A stretch of DNA of 25,780 nt, from NCBI GenBank assembly GCA_035417425.1, contig DAOLPD010000021.1, positions 1 to 25,780 on the forward strand, in the 5' to 3' direction. The DNA comes from BRH-c25 sp035417425. Its GTDB lineage: Bacteria; Bacillota; Clostridia; Lutisporales; Lutisporaceae. Below the pieces are notes generated by a model that saw only the letters and a list, made by a program, of their open reading frames with translations, made no database searches and was not told the DNA's origin. Made by a program: the position numbers and the translations under genes. Shown here piece after piece: positions 14,796 through 22,191 of the stretch (the stretch's first letter is position 1; each line of letters begins with the position of its first letter).

Positions 14796-16463
14796 TCATT
14801 CTTTATCTCCATAATGCCTGCCTTCAGATATAATATGGCACACATTATGGAGATGGTCTGCAATTCTTTCCAAATGGGTTATGGCATCCAGGTAGATAAC
14901 TCCTGCCTGAACACTGCAAGTACCTTCCTCCAGCCTTCTGATATGCTCATCTTTAAAATTCAGCGTAAGTTCATCGACGACATCTTCCCTTGCAGCTGCC
15001 TGAAGTGCTAATTCTGCATCATCCTTTGAGTATGCCAGAAGGCATTCATCCATCATATTCATGACCTCTTGATACAATGTTTCCAGTTCATTGATGCCTT
15101 GCTCACTGAATATTATCTTTCGGTTTATTTTGTTTCTGGATAACTCTGTGATGTCCTCACAATGGTCCCCTACTCTCTCAAAATTATTGATAGTATTTAT
15201 AAGGGCAGGTATTTTTGCAGACTGGTCACTGTCAAGATCTTTACGGGATATTTCCACCAGGTATTGAGTTATTTCCGTTTGCATGCTGTTCAGCTTTTCT
15301 TCATTCTGCAGTACTGAATCAATCTTACTCTCGTTATCCTCTATAAGGCTGATCAGGGAATCATTGAGCATATCCTTTGCAATATCTGCAGCATTTATTA
15401 CTTCCTGAGTTGCAGCCTTCAAAGCGGCCACGGGAGTTTCTATCAGGAGCCGGTCCAAAGGCACCTCTTTATATCTTTTATCCGTTCTGTCGGGTATGAT
15501 TTTTTCAAGGAACAGCACATAGTATTTTGTAATCGGAAGGAATACCAATGCGCTGATAATATTGAACAAGGTATGTGTATTTGCAACAAGAAAGGCTTTT
15601 GGCTCATGAAGCAAACTGAAGGTAATCCATTCTATCATCCCAGAGAAGGGTTTCAGAACAATAATGGCAATTACGACACCTATGACATTGTACAAAGTAT
15701 GTGCCCATGCAGTCCTTCTGGCAGCTGTATTTGCCTTAAGGCTTGCCAGCTGCGCCGTTACGCATGTACCGATATTATCTCCGAGGGTTAATCCCACGGC
15801 AGCGTAAAAGCTAATCATATCTGCGCTGAAAAGTGATATGGTCAAAGCAACTGTGGCAGCGCTGCTGTGAATAAGCATCGTAGCTATCATACCTACAAAC
15901 AGCCCCAGGAAAGGATTTTGTCCGTATTGAAGGAACAGCTGCCGTGCAGTCTCGCTTTCCTGGATATACGGCAAACTTGCATTCAAGGTCTTCAGTCCCA
16001 GGAACATAAGCCCAAAACCCATAAGCGCCTGTCCAAAGTTCCTCGTACTGTCTTTTTTTGAGAAGGACATTATAAAAAAACCTATTGCAATTACAGGCAG
16101 GGCTATATGTGTAAGCTTGAGGGACATCAGCTGTGCAGTTATTGTAGTACCAATATTTGTACCATATATGATGCCCACAGCCTGAGTCAGATTCATCAAC
16201 CCCGCATTTACAAACCCGACTGTCATTACAGTAATTGCTGTACTGCTTTGTACAAGCATCGTTAATACCGTACCTACAAAAAAAGCCACATATATGTTCT
16301 TTGTCAAAATAGAGAGTATTTTTCTCATAACTTTTCCGGAGGCCTTTTCCAACCCGCCGCCCATAAAATCAACGCCATACATAAGCAAGGCAGTTCCTCC
16401 GAAAAGGTTAAAAATTATCTGAAATGCTGTATTCTCCAGTATCAAGCTATTCAAATCCGGCAT
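14796..16463 (-). CDS. Na+/phosphate cotransporter family protein with PhoU-like C-terminal domain
   Basis: This 555-residue protein of the NptA/YjbB type (Na_Pi_cotrans family) has two inverted membrane repeats. Signature motifs are QSSTA at 72-76 with GTNIGTTITAQL at 101-112 in the first repeat, and HSSAATVA at 199-206 with GDNIGTCVTAQL in the second. The last 200 or so residues are soluble and helical with PhoU-like character (NNFERVGDHCEDITELS, then HLERIADHLHNVCHII). The family moves phosphate with sodium, often as efflux; the PhoU-like tail may sense or regulate flux. The ATG is 6 bases after GGAGG (16470-16474). A likely promoter lies at 16499-16527. There is no intergenic space from the protease gene that converges on its 3' end. 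Confidence 0.93.
   Translation of the reverse strand: MPDLNSLILENTAFQIIFNLFGGTALLMYGVDFMGGGLEKASGKVMRKILSILTKNIYVAFFVGTVLTMLVQSSTAITVMTVGFVNAGLMNLTQAVGIIYGTNIGTTITAQLMSLKLTHIALPVIAIGFFIMSFSKKDSTRNFGQALMGFGLMFLGLKTLNASLPYIQESETARQLFLQYGQNPFLGLFVGMIATMLIHSSAATVALTISLFSADMISFYAAVGLTLGDNIGTCVTAQLASLKANTAARRTAWAHTLYNVIGVVIAIIVLKPFSGMIEWITFSLLHEPKAFLVANTHTLFNIISALVFLPITKYYVLFLEKIIPDRTDKRYKEVPLDRLLIETPVAALKAATQEVINAADIAKDMLNDSLISLIEDNESKIDSVLQNEEKLNSMQTEITQYLVEISRKDLDSDQSAKIPALINTINNFERVGDHCEDITELSRNKINRKIIFSEQGINELETLYQEVMNMMDECLLAYSKDDAELALQAAAREDVVDELTLNFKDEHIRRLEEGTCSVQAGVIYLDAITHLERIADHLHNVCHIISEGRHYGDKE
14805..14854. repeat. 12-bp perfect inverted repeat in the 3' end of the Na/Pi gene
   Basis: ATCTCCATAATG (14805-14816) and its reverse complement (14843-14854) enclose 26 bases. 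The repeat lies inside the last codons of the minus-strand gene and just after the stop of the plus-strand protease gene. It could form a hairpin in both transcripts where no spacer exists for an ordinary terminator. No T-run follows on either side. Confidence 0.6.
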
Positions 16464-16498
16464 AAGAATCCTCCATATTTGTTAATTGAGTGACTTTT

Positions 16499-16527
16499 AT
16501 TATATATCATTTGACAATTTAACACAA
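16499..16527 (-). promoter_or_regulatory. Candidate promoter of the Na/Pi cotransporter gene
   Basis: On the minus strand TTGTGT (16522-16527) and a consensus TATAAT (16499-16504) are 17 bases apart, 36 bases ahead of the ATG. The -10 is strong and the -35 weak. Confidence 0.45.
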
Positions 16528-16617
16528 GCTATTACAAACCGGCAAACATCCTGGAGCAATTTTTACTCTGTCTATATAATAATATCATTATTTATATTTT
16601 TTTGTCGATATATCTAT

Positions 16618-16654
16618 GAAAAAAGAGACACCGCATTTCAAATGCGATGTCTCT
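16618..16654 (-). terminator. Intrinsic terminator of the stalk-domain gene
   Basis: A 14-bp stem (16624-16637 with 16641-16654, one mismatch) with a 3-base loop is followed on the minus strand by a run of T (16619-16623). It lies about 30 bases after the stop of the stalk-domain gene. Confidence 0.88.
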
Positions 16655-16682
16655 GCTGCAATTATCGTAATTCAAGTTCAAC

Positions 16683-17393
16683 CTATTGTGCATCATTCCG
16701 GAAAGCCGGCTCTCCTATAATAAGCTTCTGGGTTGAACCCACCTGGGAGAATATGAAAAGAGTATCAACCCCGCTGATGTCAATATCGATGTCAACAGTC
16801 TCCCCGGGCTTCAGCTGGAGGTTTTTCAGGACCACACCCTGCTTGTTGTCTTTCCGGATATCCATTGTCAATTCCCTTTTGGTATCTTCACTCAGGAATA
16901 TTGATGCGGTAAAGCGCTTGTATTTCCCTTCGGGCTTCAGGTAGCAGCCGTAGTATACGCTGTTTAAAGGACTGATGTTTGCAATTCCCCATTTGTATGT
17001 AGTATCCGCAGTTGTAAGCTTATCTGTATCGGTAGTTACTATTGTCCGTGAGTAATCCTCATACATGCTGGTATCATTAATAGGAGCGATCTGTGTTTTC
17101 CCGCCCAGCCATACGATTTTATCGGCTCCATCCCATTCAACTGCTATTCCAAGAGCATCCCCCAGCGGCTTCACCGGCAGATATGTCCTGCCGTTATATA
17201 TAAGGGGTTTCAGATAAGTTCCGTCGTCGCTCTTGGGAGTAAAATCATTGCCAAAAAGCTTCATTTTAATGGTATTTGACAATATTGCCTTTACTTCCGT
17301 GTCAACAGGATCTCCGACTACTGCCATCATACCTGCAGTCAGGAGAAGACAACACAGGAAACCTGCAAAAAAAACCCTGACATTCCTAGACAT
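16683..17393 (-). CDS. Secreted protein with copper-amine-oxidase-like stalk domain and NPCBM-like C-terminus
   Basis: A 236-residue exported protein. The signal peptide is about 1-27 (basic start, hydrophobic FFAGFLCCLLLTAGMMAVV). Residues about 36-97 form a 'copper amine oxidase N-terminal' type stalk domain, recognised by the pattern YNGRTYLPVKPLGDALGI followed by VEWDGADKIVWLG. Such domains are common in clostridial surface proteins and have no oxidase activity. The remaining 130 residues look like an NPCBM-type carbohydrate-binding fold (YYGCYLKPEGKYKRFTASI, then a VVLKNLQLKPGETVDIDI strand pair and a closing LIIGEPAF). An inferred role is cell-wall or polysaccharide association. AGAAAGGTG (17401-17409) precedes the ATG by 7 bases. 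It is monocistronic with its own terminator. Confidence 0.82.
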   Translation of the reverse strand: MSRNVRVFFAGFLCCLLLTAGMMAVVGDPVDTEVKAILSNTIKMKLFGNDFTPKSDDGTYLKPLIYNGRTYLPVKPLGDALGIAVEWDGADKIVWLGGKTQIAPINDTSMYEDYSRTIVTTDTDKLTTADTTYKWGIANISPLNSVYYGCYLKPEGKYKRFTASIFLSEDTKRELTMDIRKDNKQGVVLKNLQLKPGETVDIDIDISGVDTLFIFSQVGSTQKLIIGEPAFRNDAQ

Positions 17394-17525
17394 AACAACA
17401 CACCTTTCTATTTAGATTTCATATTATCCTTCAATTTATATGATAGATAAATGAAAGGTATGCCGCTTTATTATTGTTGCTGTACTTTTTATTCAAATTG
17501 CTGACTTGTATTTAAATACTCGACT

Positions 17526-18362
17526 TTACACCACTGTAACATATCTGCAGCCGTTTTCCTCAGCTATTTTTTTAAGCCCCGCCATTAACTCGTCTGAAGG
17601 GATACCGACTTTTTTGATATCACCGTAAACTCCTATTGGTCTGAATCTGATCAGCTTATACCGTATATCCGCATCCAATTCTGCAATCAGCCTGCTCACT
17701 TCAGCAACATTACGGTGATTGTCAAGGATCCCGGGAACTATAACTGTCCTTATTTCATATAGTTTTTGCTTATTTGCCAGGTATTCTGCATTTTTCAGCA
17801 CTATTGCATTGGACATTCCGGTAAGCATTTTGTGCTCTTCCTCATCATAGGACTTTATATCAAGCATTGCCTTATCCATAGTAAATGTCAATTCCGGTTC
17901 CTTTGAAAAATCAATATAGCCGTTTGTATCAACATAGGCCGTAAGCCCCAATTTGTGTACCGCTTCAAAAAGCTCCACAAGGAATTCCTTTTGTATTGTA
18001 CATTCTCCTCCTGATACAGTTATACCTGAAATGAAAGGCTTCACTTTCTCGACCGTCTTCATTACGTCATTTACTGTCATTAAAACAGCCTTTGGACTGC
18101 TTTTGCCGGGGCATGCCTCAAGACAGGCATCACAGCCTATGCAGCTTGCAGAATCCCATTCTATAGTTCCATTTCTGCTGCTTAATGCACCTGCAGGGCA
18201 TGCATCCAGGCATAGTCCGCAGCCGGTACATCTGTTTATTGTCTCAGGATTATGGCAGTACAGGCAGTTGAAATTGCAGCCCTGAAAAAATATCGCCGTA
18301 CGGTTTCCGGGACCGTCCACAGAACTGAAGAGCAGTATCTTATTCACAAGCGCTTTAGCCAT
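17526..18362 (-). CDS. yjjW: Glycyl-radical enzyme activase, YjjW family (radical SAM)
   Basis: A 278-residue radical SAM protein that would install the glycyl radical on the YjjI-like enzyme encoded just upstream. The SAM cluster motif is GCNFNCLYC with C29, C33 and C36. An inserted two-cluster ferredoxin domain follows (C45/48/51/55 and C74/77/80/84), as in activases of the choline lyase and hydroxyphenylacetate decarboxylase type. VSGGECTIQ marks the SAM-binding GGE region. I chose the ATG at 18362, where MAKALVNKIL begins the family core and AGAAAGG lies about 9 bases upstream. An in-frame ATG 16 codons earlier lies well inside the preceding gene. The two genes overlap by 8 bases, which supports co-expression in a fixed ratio. 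Confidence 0.93.
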   Translation of the reverse strand: MAKALVNKILLFSSVDGPGNRTAIFFQGCNFNCLYCHNPETINRCTGCGLCLDACPAGALSSRNGTIEWDSASCIGCDACLEACPGKSSPKAVLMTVNDVMKTVEKVKPFISGITVSGGECTIQKEFLVELFEAVHKLGLTAYVDTNGYIDFSKEPELTFTMDKAMLDIKSYDEEEHKMLTGMSNAIVLKNAEYLANKQKLYEIRTVIVPGILDNHRNVAEVSRLIAELDADIRYKLIRFRPIGVYGDIKKVGIPSDELMAGLKKIAEENGCRYVTVV

Positions 18363-19848
18363 TGTGTCTGACCTTTCTTTCCAATATCCTGGAATTCTGT
18401 ACTGCACCAAGCCCTAATGCAACAGTGTCATGCAGTGCCTGTCCTCCTTGCTGAAGTACTTTCATATCCGACTTCTTTACAAGATATCCGGTTATTCTGA
18501 TCAAATCGCTGTCTGAGGCATAGAAGGATATATACCTTAAGCCTTCCGAAAAACCGCCTTTAATAATATCAAGCAAATAGGCTGGATTTCTCTTCACCGT
18601 CTCGTCAAAGCTAAACACATCTCCTATACCTGACGGGAAGTATTTATGAAAGGGTGCGCTCTGCAGCAAGTGATCATATATTTCCGGCTCTTCCCCGATG
18701 GGTATCCGGCATCCCGGGCTGATGCCATAATCAGTATCTATCCCTACCTGGGCATGGAGCAGAAAACGGCCGTCGGTTGCTTTGCAGTATTGATTGTTAT
18801 GCTCCGATACCAACTGGTGTATTCTTTCCACTATCCTTTGTCCAAGGGCATTGGCAGCATCATTGTGCCCGAACCTGTCCTTTTGTTCCGCTGCACCAAG
18901 CAAGTGATTCACACATTCCGCAAGCCCAACCATACCAAACATGGCTGTAAATCTATCTTTATATATTAAGCTCTCACCCACAAGGAAGCTGCTTTCGAAA
19001 AAACCGCTTTCTTCAACAATAAACCTGATGCGCTGGTCCATAAATTCACACATTTTAGAAACCGCTTCAGGAAGTGCTTCTTCAAGGAAGTGCTCTGCGT
19101 TATTTGATTGTTTTGCCAATCTTGCAAGTACCAGCCTTGCAAGAGTAAAGCTTCCGCCTCCTATTGGCAGCCCGTTATAGCAGCTGGCTATTGAATAATT
19201 TATACCAAAGTCATTAACAAACATCTCATGATTTGCAAAGCTGGGTTTTGCCGATACAAGGGCTGTTTCTACCGCTTCCAATGCAAATTCATCAGGAGTC
19301 TCTTTACTGTATTTGATTGTCAGATTCGGGACAGCATCCTGAAGCTCTTTCTCTGCCCTTAATATGAGCCTTCCTGCTTTTGTAACCCCCGGGCCGATAT
19401 TTGCGTGGCAGAATGAATCGGTAACAGTTCGGTCCAAGTGCATCAGGAATAACCTGACAGCCTTATATGCCTCTTCCTCATCCTCAATATAAGGCTCCAG
19501 TAAAGTATCCAGGTTCCCTACATATACAGGCATTGTAGTAACGGAGGGAACATGTCTGTATAATATCAGCAGATTATTTGTGGCTTCCCATATGTCCTTT
19601 GCAGGCTTCAGTCTCAGGAACTCACTGCCTTGTTTCATAAACCTTTCATAGTCAGGTACAATGTAACGGGGCCTGTATGGCGCGTTTCCCTCATTCAAAT
19701 CGCATAATATTCCTTCTCTCCTGTATTCCTGTACTTCTTCTGATATAGGAAGAACACTCAGGGTGTTTTCTGCAGCCCGTGCCAAGCTTACTATCTTTTG
19801 TTCATATGTCAGTGCCCTGTCTTTTATAATATTTAATATACCGTTCAT
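18355..19848 (-). CDS. yjjI: YjjI-family glycyl radical enzyme (DUF3029), substrate unknown
   Basis: A 497-residue protein of the YjjI group, shorter than pyruvate formate-lyase type enzymes. The C-terminal glycyl radical loop is ASDSDLIRITGYLV with the radical-bearing glycine at G454. The likely thiyl cysteine is C223 in ASCYNGLPIGGGS. Glycyl radical enzymes use an activated Gly radical to generate a Cys radical that starts C-C, C-N or C-O cleavage of the substrate under anaerobic conditions. No substrate has been settled for YjjI to my knowledge. I chose the ATG at 19848, which follows GGAAGGTG (19853-19860), over one five codons upstream with no ribosome binding site. Only the activase follows; no aldehyde dehydrogenase, microcompartment or transport genes are adjacent. 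A minus-strand TATAAT at 19890-19895 is a likely -10 box. Confidence 0.92.
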   Translation of the reverse strand: MNGILNIIKDRALTYEQKIVSLARAAENTLSVLPISEEVQEYRREGILCDLNEGNAPYRPRYIVPDYERFMKQGSEFLRLKPAKDIWEATNNLLILYRHVPSVTTMPVYVGNLDTLLEPYIEDEEEAYKAVRLFLMHLDRTVTDSFCHANIGPGVTKAGRLILRAEKELQDAVPNLTIKYSKETPDEFALEAVETALVSAKPSFANHEMFVNDFGINYSIASCYNGLPIGGGSFTLARLVLARLAKQSNNAEHFLEEALPEAVSKMCEFMDQRIRFIVEESGFFESSFLVGESLIYKDRFTAMFGMVGLAECVNHLLGAAEQKDRFGHNDAANALGQRIVERIHQLVSEHNNQYCKATDGRFLLHAQVGIDTDYGISPGCRIPIGEEPEIYDHLLQSAPFHKYFPSGIGDVFSFDETVKRNPAYLLDIIKGGFSEGLRYISFYASDSDLIRITGYLVKKSDMKVLQQGGQALHDTVALGLGAVQNSRILERKVRHNG

Positions 19849-19914
19849 ATTAACACCTTCCATATTTATTTCAATAACCTTTTAATATTATTATACCACT
19901 TATTTCCGCCGTAT

Positions 19915-19952
19915 AAAATAAAGAAAGGCACCGCCTTATGCAGTGCCCTTCC
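19915..19952 (-). terminator. Intrinsic terminator of the second chemoreceptor gene
   Basis: On the minus strand an 8-bp GC-rich stem (19928-19935 with 19940-19947, one G-U pair) is extended by three A/T or G-U pairs. It is followed by the T-rich tract TTTCTTTATTTTA. It separates the chemoreceptor from the glycyl radical enzyme operon. Confidence 0.75.
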
Positions 19953-19978
19953 ATGGGATGTCCTGTGCTTGTTTATTA

Positions 19979-21973
19979 CTAAATTTTGAATTTTGAAATA
20001 CTCTTTTGCATTTCCTCAGCAAGCTTTGCCAGTTCTTCGCTGGCACCGGCGATTTCCACCATTGACGAAGTCTGTTCCTCCACTGAAGCTGATGCCTGCT
20101 CTGTACCTGCCGCATTTTCTTCCGAAAGAGCGGAGAGGCTCTGGATAATATCTATTATTTCATCTTTCTTTCGATTCATGGCTTCTCCGGTCTTATTCAA
20201 CATATCTAATGCCTCTCTTGTCTTTTCTATGGCCCCTGCAATACCTTCAAACTTGTTCTTTGTTACTTCCACGCCTTCTGTCTGAGCTGCCGTCAAAGCC
20301 GCTGCCTCTTTCATTGTAGTTACTGCACTGTTCGTCTTATCTATCAGCTCTGCAACTATCTCTTCAATCTCTTTTGTAAATTTGTTGGAATCCTCCGCTA
20401 ATTTACGTATTTCATCTGCAACTACTGCAAATCCTCTTCCCGCTTCTCCTGCTCTGGCTGCTTCTATCGCTGCATTCAAAGCAAGCAGGTTTGTCTGCTC
20501 AGCTATGCTGCGTATCATTTGGCTTGCATTCTCTATTTTCTTTGCACTGTTGCTGGTGTTCAGTACAACATTGTATATTTCTTTGGATGATTTATTGCTT
20601 GCTTCAGTTTTTTCTACAAGATCGTTCAAGGACTGGAATCCTTCATCTTTAAGATGTACAACTTCATTTGCCGCATCATTTAATATCTTTCTTTGAAGCT
20701 CTTCTTCAGCTATCATGCTGCCTATTTCATTTACCTTTATTGCACCATTTTCAGTATCCCTTGCCTGATCACTGGCTCCATTTGCCATTTCCTCAATCGT
20801 CTTTGCCACCTCTTCAGCAGCCGTTGACGCCTGCTGGCTTGTGGCGGTCAGTTCTTCGGAAGAAGAAGCCACCTGCTGCGCAGCATCTGTTATCTCTCTT
20901 ACGAATCCTCTGAGGCTGTCTGTCAATATCTGGAATGAACTTGCCAGGACACCTACCTCGTCCTTTCTCTTCATAAAGTTTTCAGGTACATCCATGGTAA
21001 TATCCAGCTCTGCTATTTTCTTTGCGTGCATGCTGGCCGCCAGTATCGGTTTGGTTATATAAACACTGATAAAATATGTGAACACTATTCCTAAGAGGAT
21101 TCCAACTCCTGAAAGGACTAGTATCCAAGTATTCAGCTCTTTCACCGGCTCAAGTATGTCATTTTCCGGAATTGCTACTGCCACAGTCCAATTTGTGTCC
21201 GGAACCGGTGTGTAAGCAACAATGCGCGTGCTGCCTTCAAAATAATATGAATCTACCCCTGTCTCTCCCTTTGTCATCTTATTCTCAGCAAGATCGGCCA
21301 GTTCTTTGTGTTCCGGCCTTTCCTTCCCATCTTCAATGATATTGAACTGTGTAGTTATGAATTCATCATTGGGATGAGCCATAACTACTCCTGATTCATT
21401 TATTATATATGTATAACCGGTATCCCCTGGCCTTATTCTGTTGGTAATATTCGTAATCTCAGTTCCATCCACCACCCCGTATAATACGCCTTTTACGGCA
21501 CCATTCCTTTTTATAGGTGCGGCAACTATGATTGAGGGTTCATTTGTGGCCTTGCTTATCAAGACATCTGAAACATTTGATTTTCCGCTTGCCGCCAGCT
21601 TGAAATAGTCTCTGTCAGCGACATTGACTGGATCACCTTTAAGTCTTTTGGCATTACCAGCCAAATCAGCAATTGCAAAGGTTTCATAACCGTTCCTTTC
21701 TGCTTCGGGCTGCAGGGTGGCAACCTTCTCTTCCCAAGGAGTTTCATCAGTGAGTATCTTTTGTGCTGCTATGGCTTCCATAAGTATGATTTTTTGGTCC
21801 AGAAAGCTTCGTACAAGCATTGATGCCTCCAGTGTCGCCACCTGTAAGGTATGTTCCACCTCACTGGTTACGGCCTCTGCCGCTTTGTTGTTTGCTGCAT
21901 ATCCCAGAATTGCACATACTGCTATTAATATTATGCCAAAGTAAGTGATTAACCTTGTTCTGATAGACTTCAT
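19979..21973 (-). CDS. Methyl-accepting chemotaxis protein with dCache sensor domain
   Basis: A 664-residue chemoreceptor. TM1 is about 10-28. The extracellular dCache domain contains VADRDYFKLAASGKSNVSD and later SIIVAAPI, a pattern of Cache_1 domains that bind small molecules. TM2 is about 278-302, HAMP runs to about 355, and the signalling hairpin tip reads EQTNLLALNAAIEAARAGEA followed by GRGFAVVADEIRKLAED. The N-terminus was set at 21973, where MKSIRTRLITYFG begins TM1 and AAAGGAGGGG (about 21978-21987) precedes it. A longer in-frame ORF starts 61 codons earlier, but that stretch is intergenic in composition. The sensor domain differs clearly from the other chemoreceptor in this window, so ligands probably differ. 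It is monocistronic, with terminators on both sides. Confidence 0.95.
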   Translation of the reverse strand: MKSIRTRLITYFGIILIAVCAILGYAANNKAAEAVTSEVEHTLQVATLEASMLVRSFLDQKIILMEAIAAQKILTDETPWEEKVATLQPEAERNGYETFAIADLAGNAKRLKGDPVNVADRDYFKLAASGKSNVSDVLISKATNEPSIIVAAPIKRNGAVKGVLYGVVDGTEITNITNRIRPGDTGYTYIINESGVVMAHPNDEFITTQFNIIEDGKERPEHKELADLAENKMTKGETGVDSYYFEGSTRIVAYTPVPDTNWTVAVAIPENDILEPVKELNTWILVLSGVGILLGIVFTYFISVYITKPILAASMHAKKIAELDITMDVPENFMKRKDEVGVLASSFQILTDSLRGFVREITDAAQQVASSSEELTATSQQASTAAEEVAKTIEEMANGASDQARDTENGAIKVNEIGSMIAEEELQRKILNDAANEVVHLKDEGFQSLNDLVEKTEASNKSSKEIYNVVLNTSNSAKKIENASQMIRSIAEQTNLLALNAAIEAARAGEAGRGFAVVADEIRKLAEDSNKFTKEIEEIVAELIDKTNSAVTTMKEAAALTAAQTEGVEVTKNKFEGIAGAIEKTREALDMLNKTGEAMNRKKDEIIDIIQSLSALSEENAAGTEQASASVEEQTSSMVEIAGASEELAKLAEEMQKSISKFKI

Positions 21974-22079
21974 ACCATCCCCTCCTTTAATCAGTGATTT
22001 ATTTGTATCAAATATGCCAAATTCATAATTTTCTGAATACACTATATATGCATAATTCTCCATAAATCGACAATTTCCT

Positions 22080-22100
22080 GCATGTTTTGGAAAAACATGC
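22080..22100. repeat. Hairpin between the propeller-repeat gene and the chemoreceptor
   Basis: GCATGTTT (22080-22087) and AAACATGC (22093-22100) form an 8-bp perfect stem. On the plus strand it is followed by ATTTTTATT, resembling a plus-strand terminator, but no plus-strand gene lies upstream. On the minus strand it follows the stronger terminator at 22115-22166. Confidence 0.5.
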
Positions 22101-22114
22101 ATTTTTATTCGGAA

Positions 22115-22166
22115 TAAAAACGCACCTCCAAATGCTAGTTTATTCTTATCTAACATTTGGGGTGCA
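22115..22166 (-). terminator. Intrinsic terminator of the propeller-repeat gene
   Basis: On the minus strand arms 22154-22165 and 22122-22134 pair over about 12 bp with one bulge, around a 19-base loop. GTTTTTATT follows. It lies 26 bases beyond the gene's stop. Confidence 0.8.
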
Positions 22167-22191
22167 CTTCAATATTATGGTGCTTTTGATT

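Noticed and set aside
16486..16944. Plus-strand ORF of 152 codons
   Set aside because: It crosses the promoter of the Na/Pi gene, the terminator hairpin and the 3' end of the stalk-domain gene on the opposite strand; composition is not protein-like.
21974..22156. Longer N-terminus for the second chemoreceptor
   Set aside because: The extra 61 codons lie in AT-rich promoter-like DNA, and the internal ATG has an ideal ribosome binding site and begins directly before TM1.
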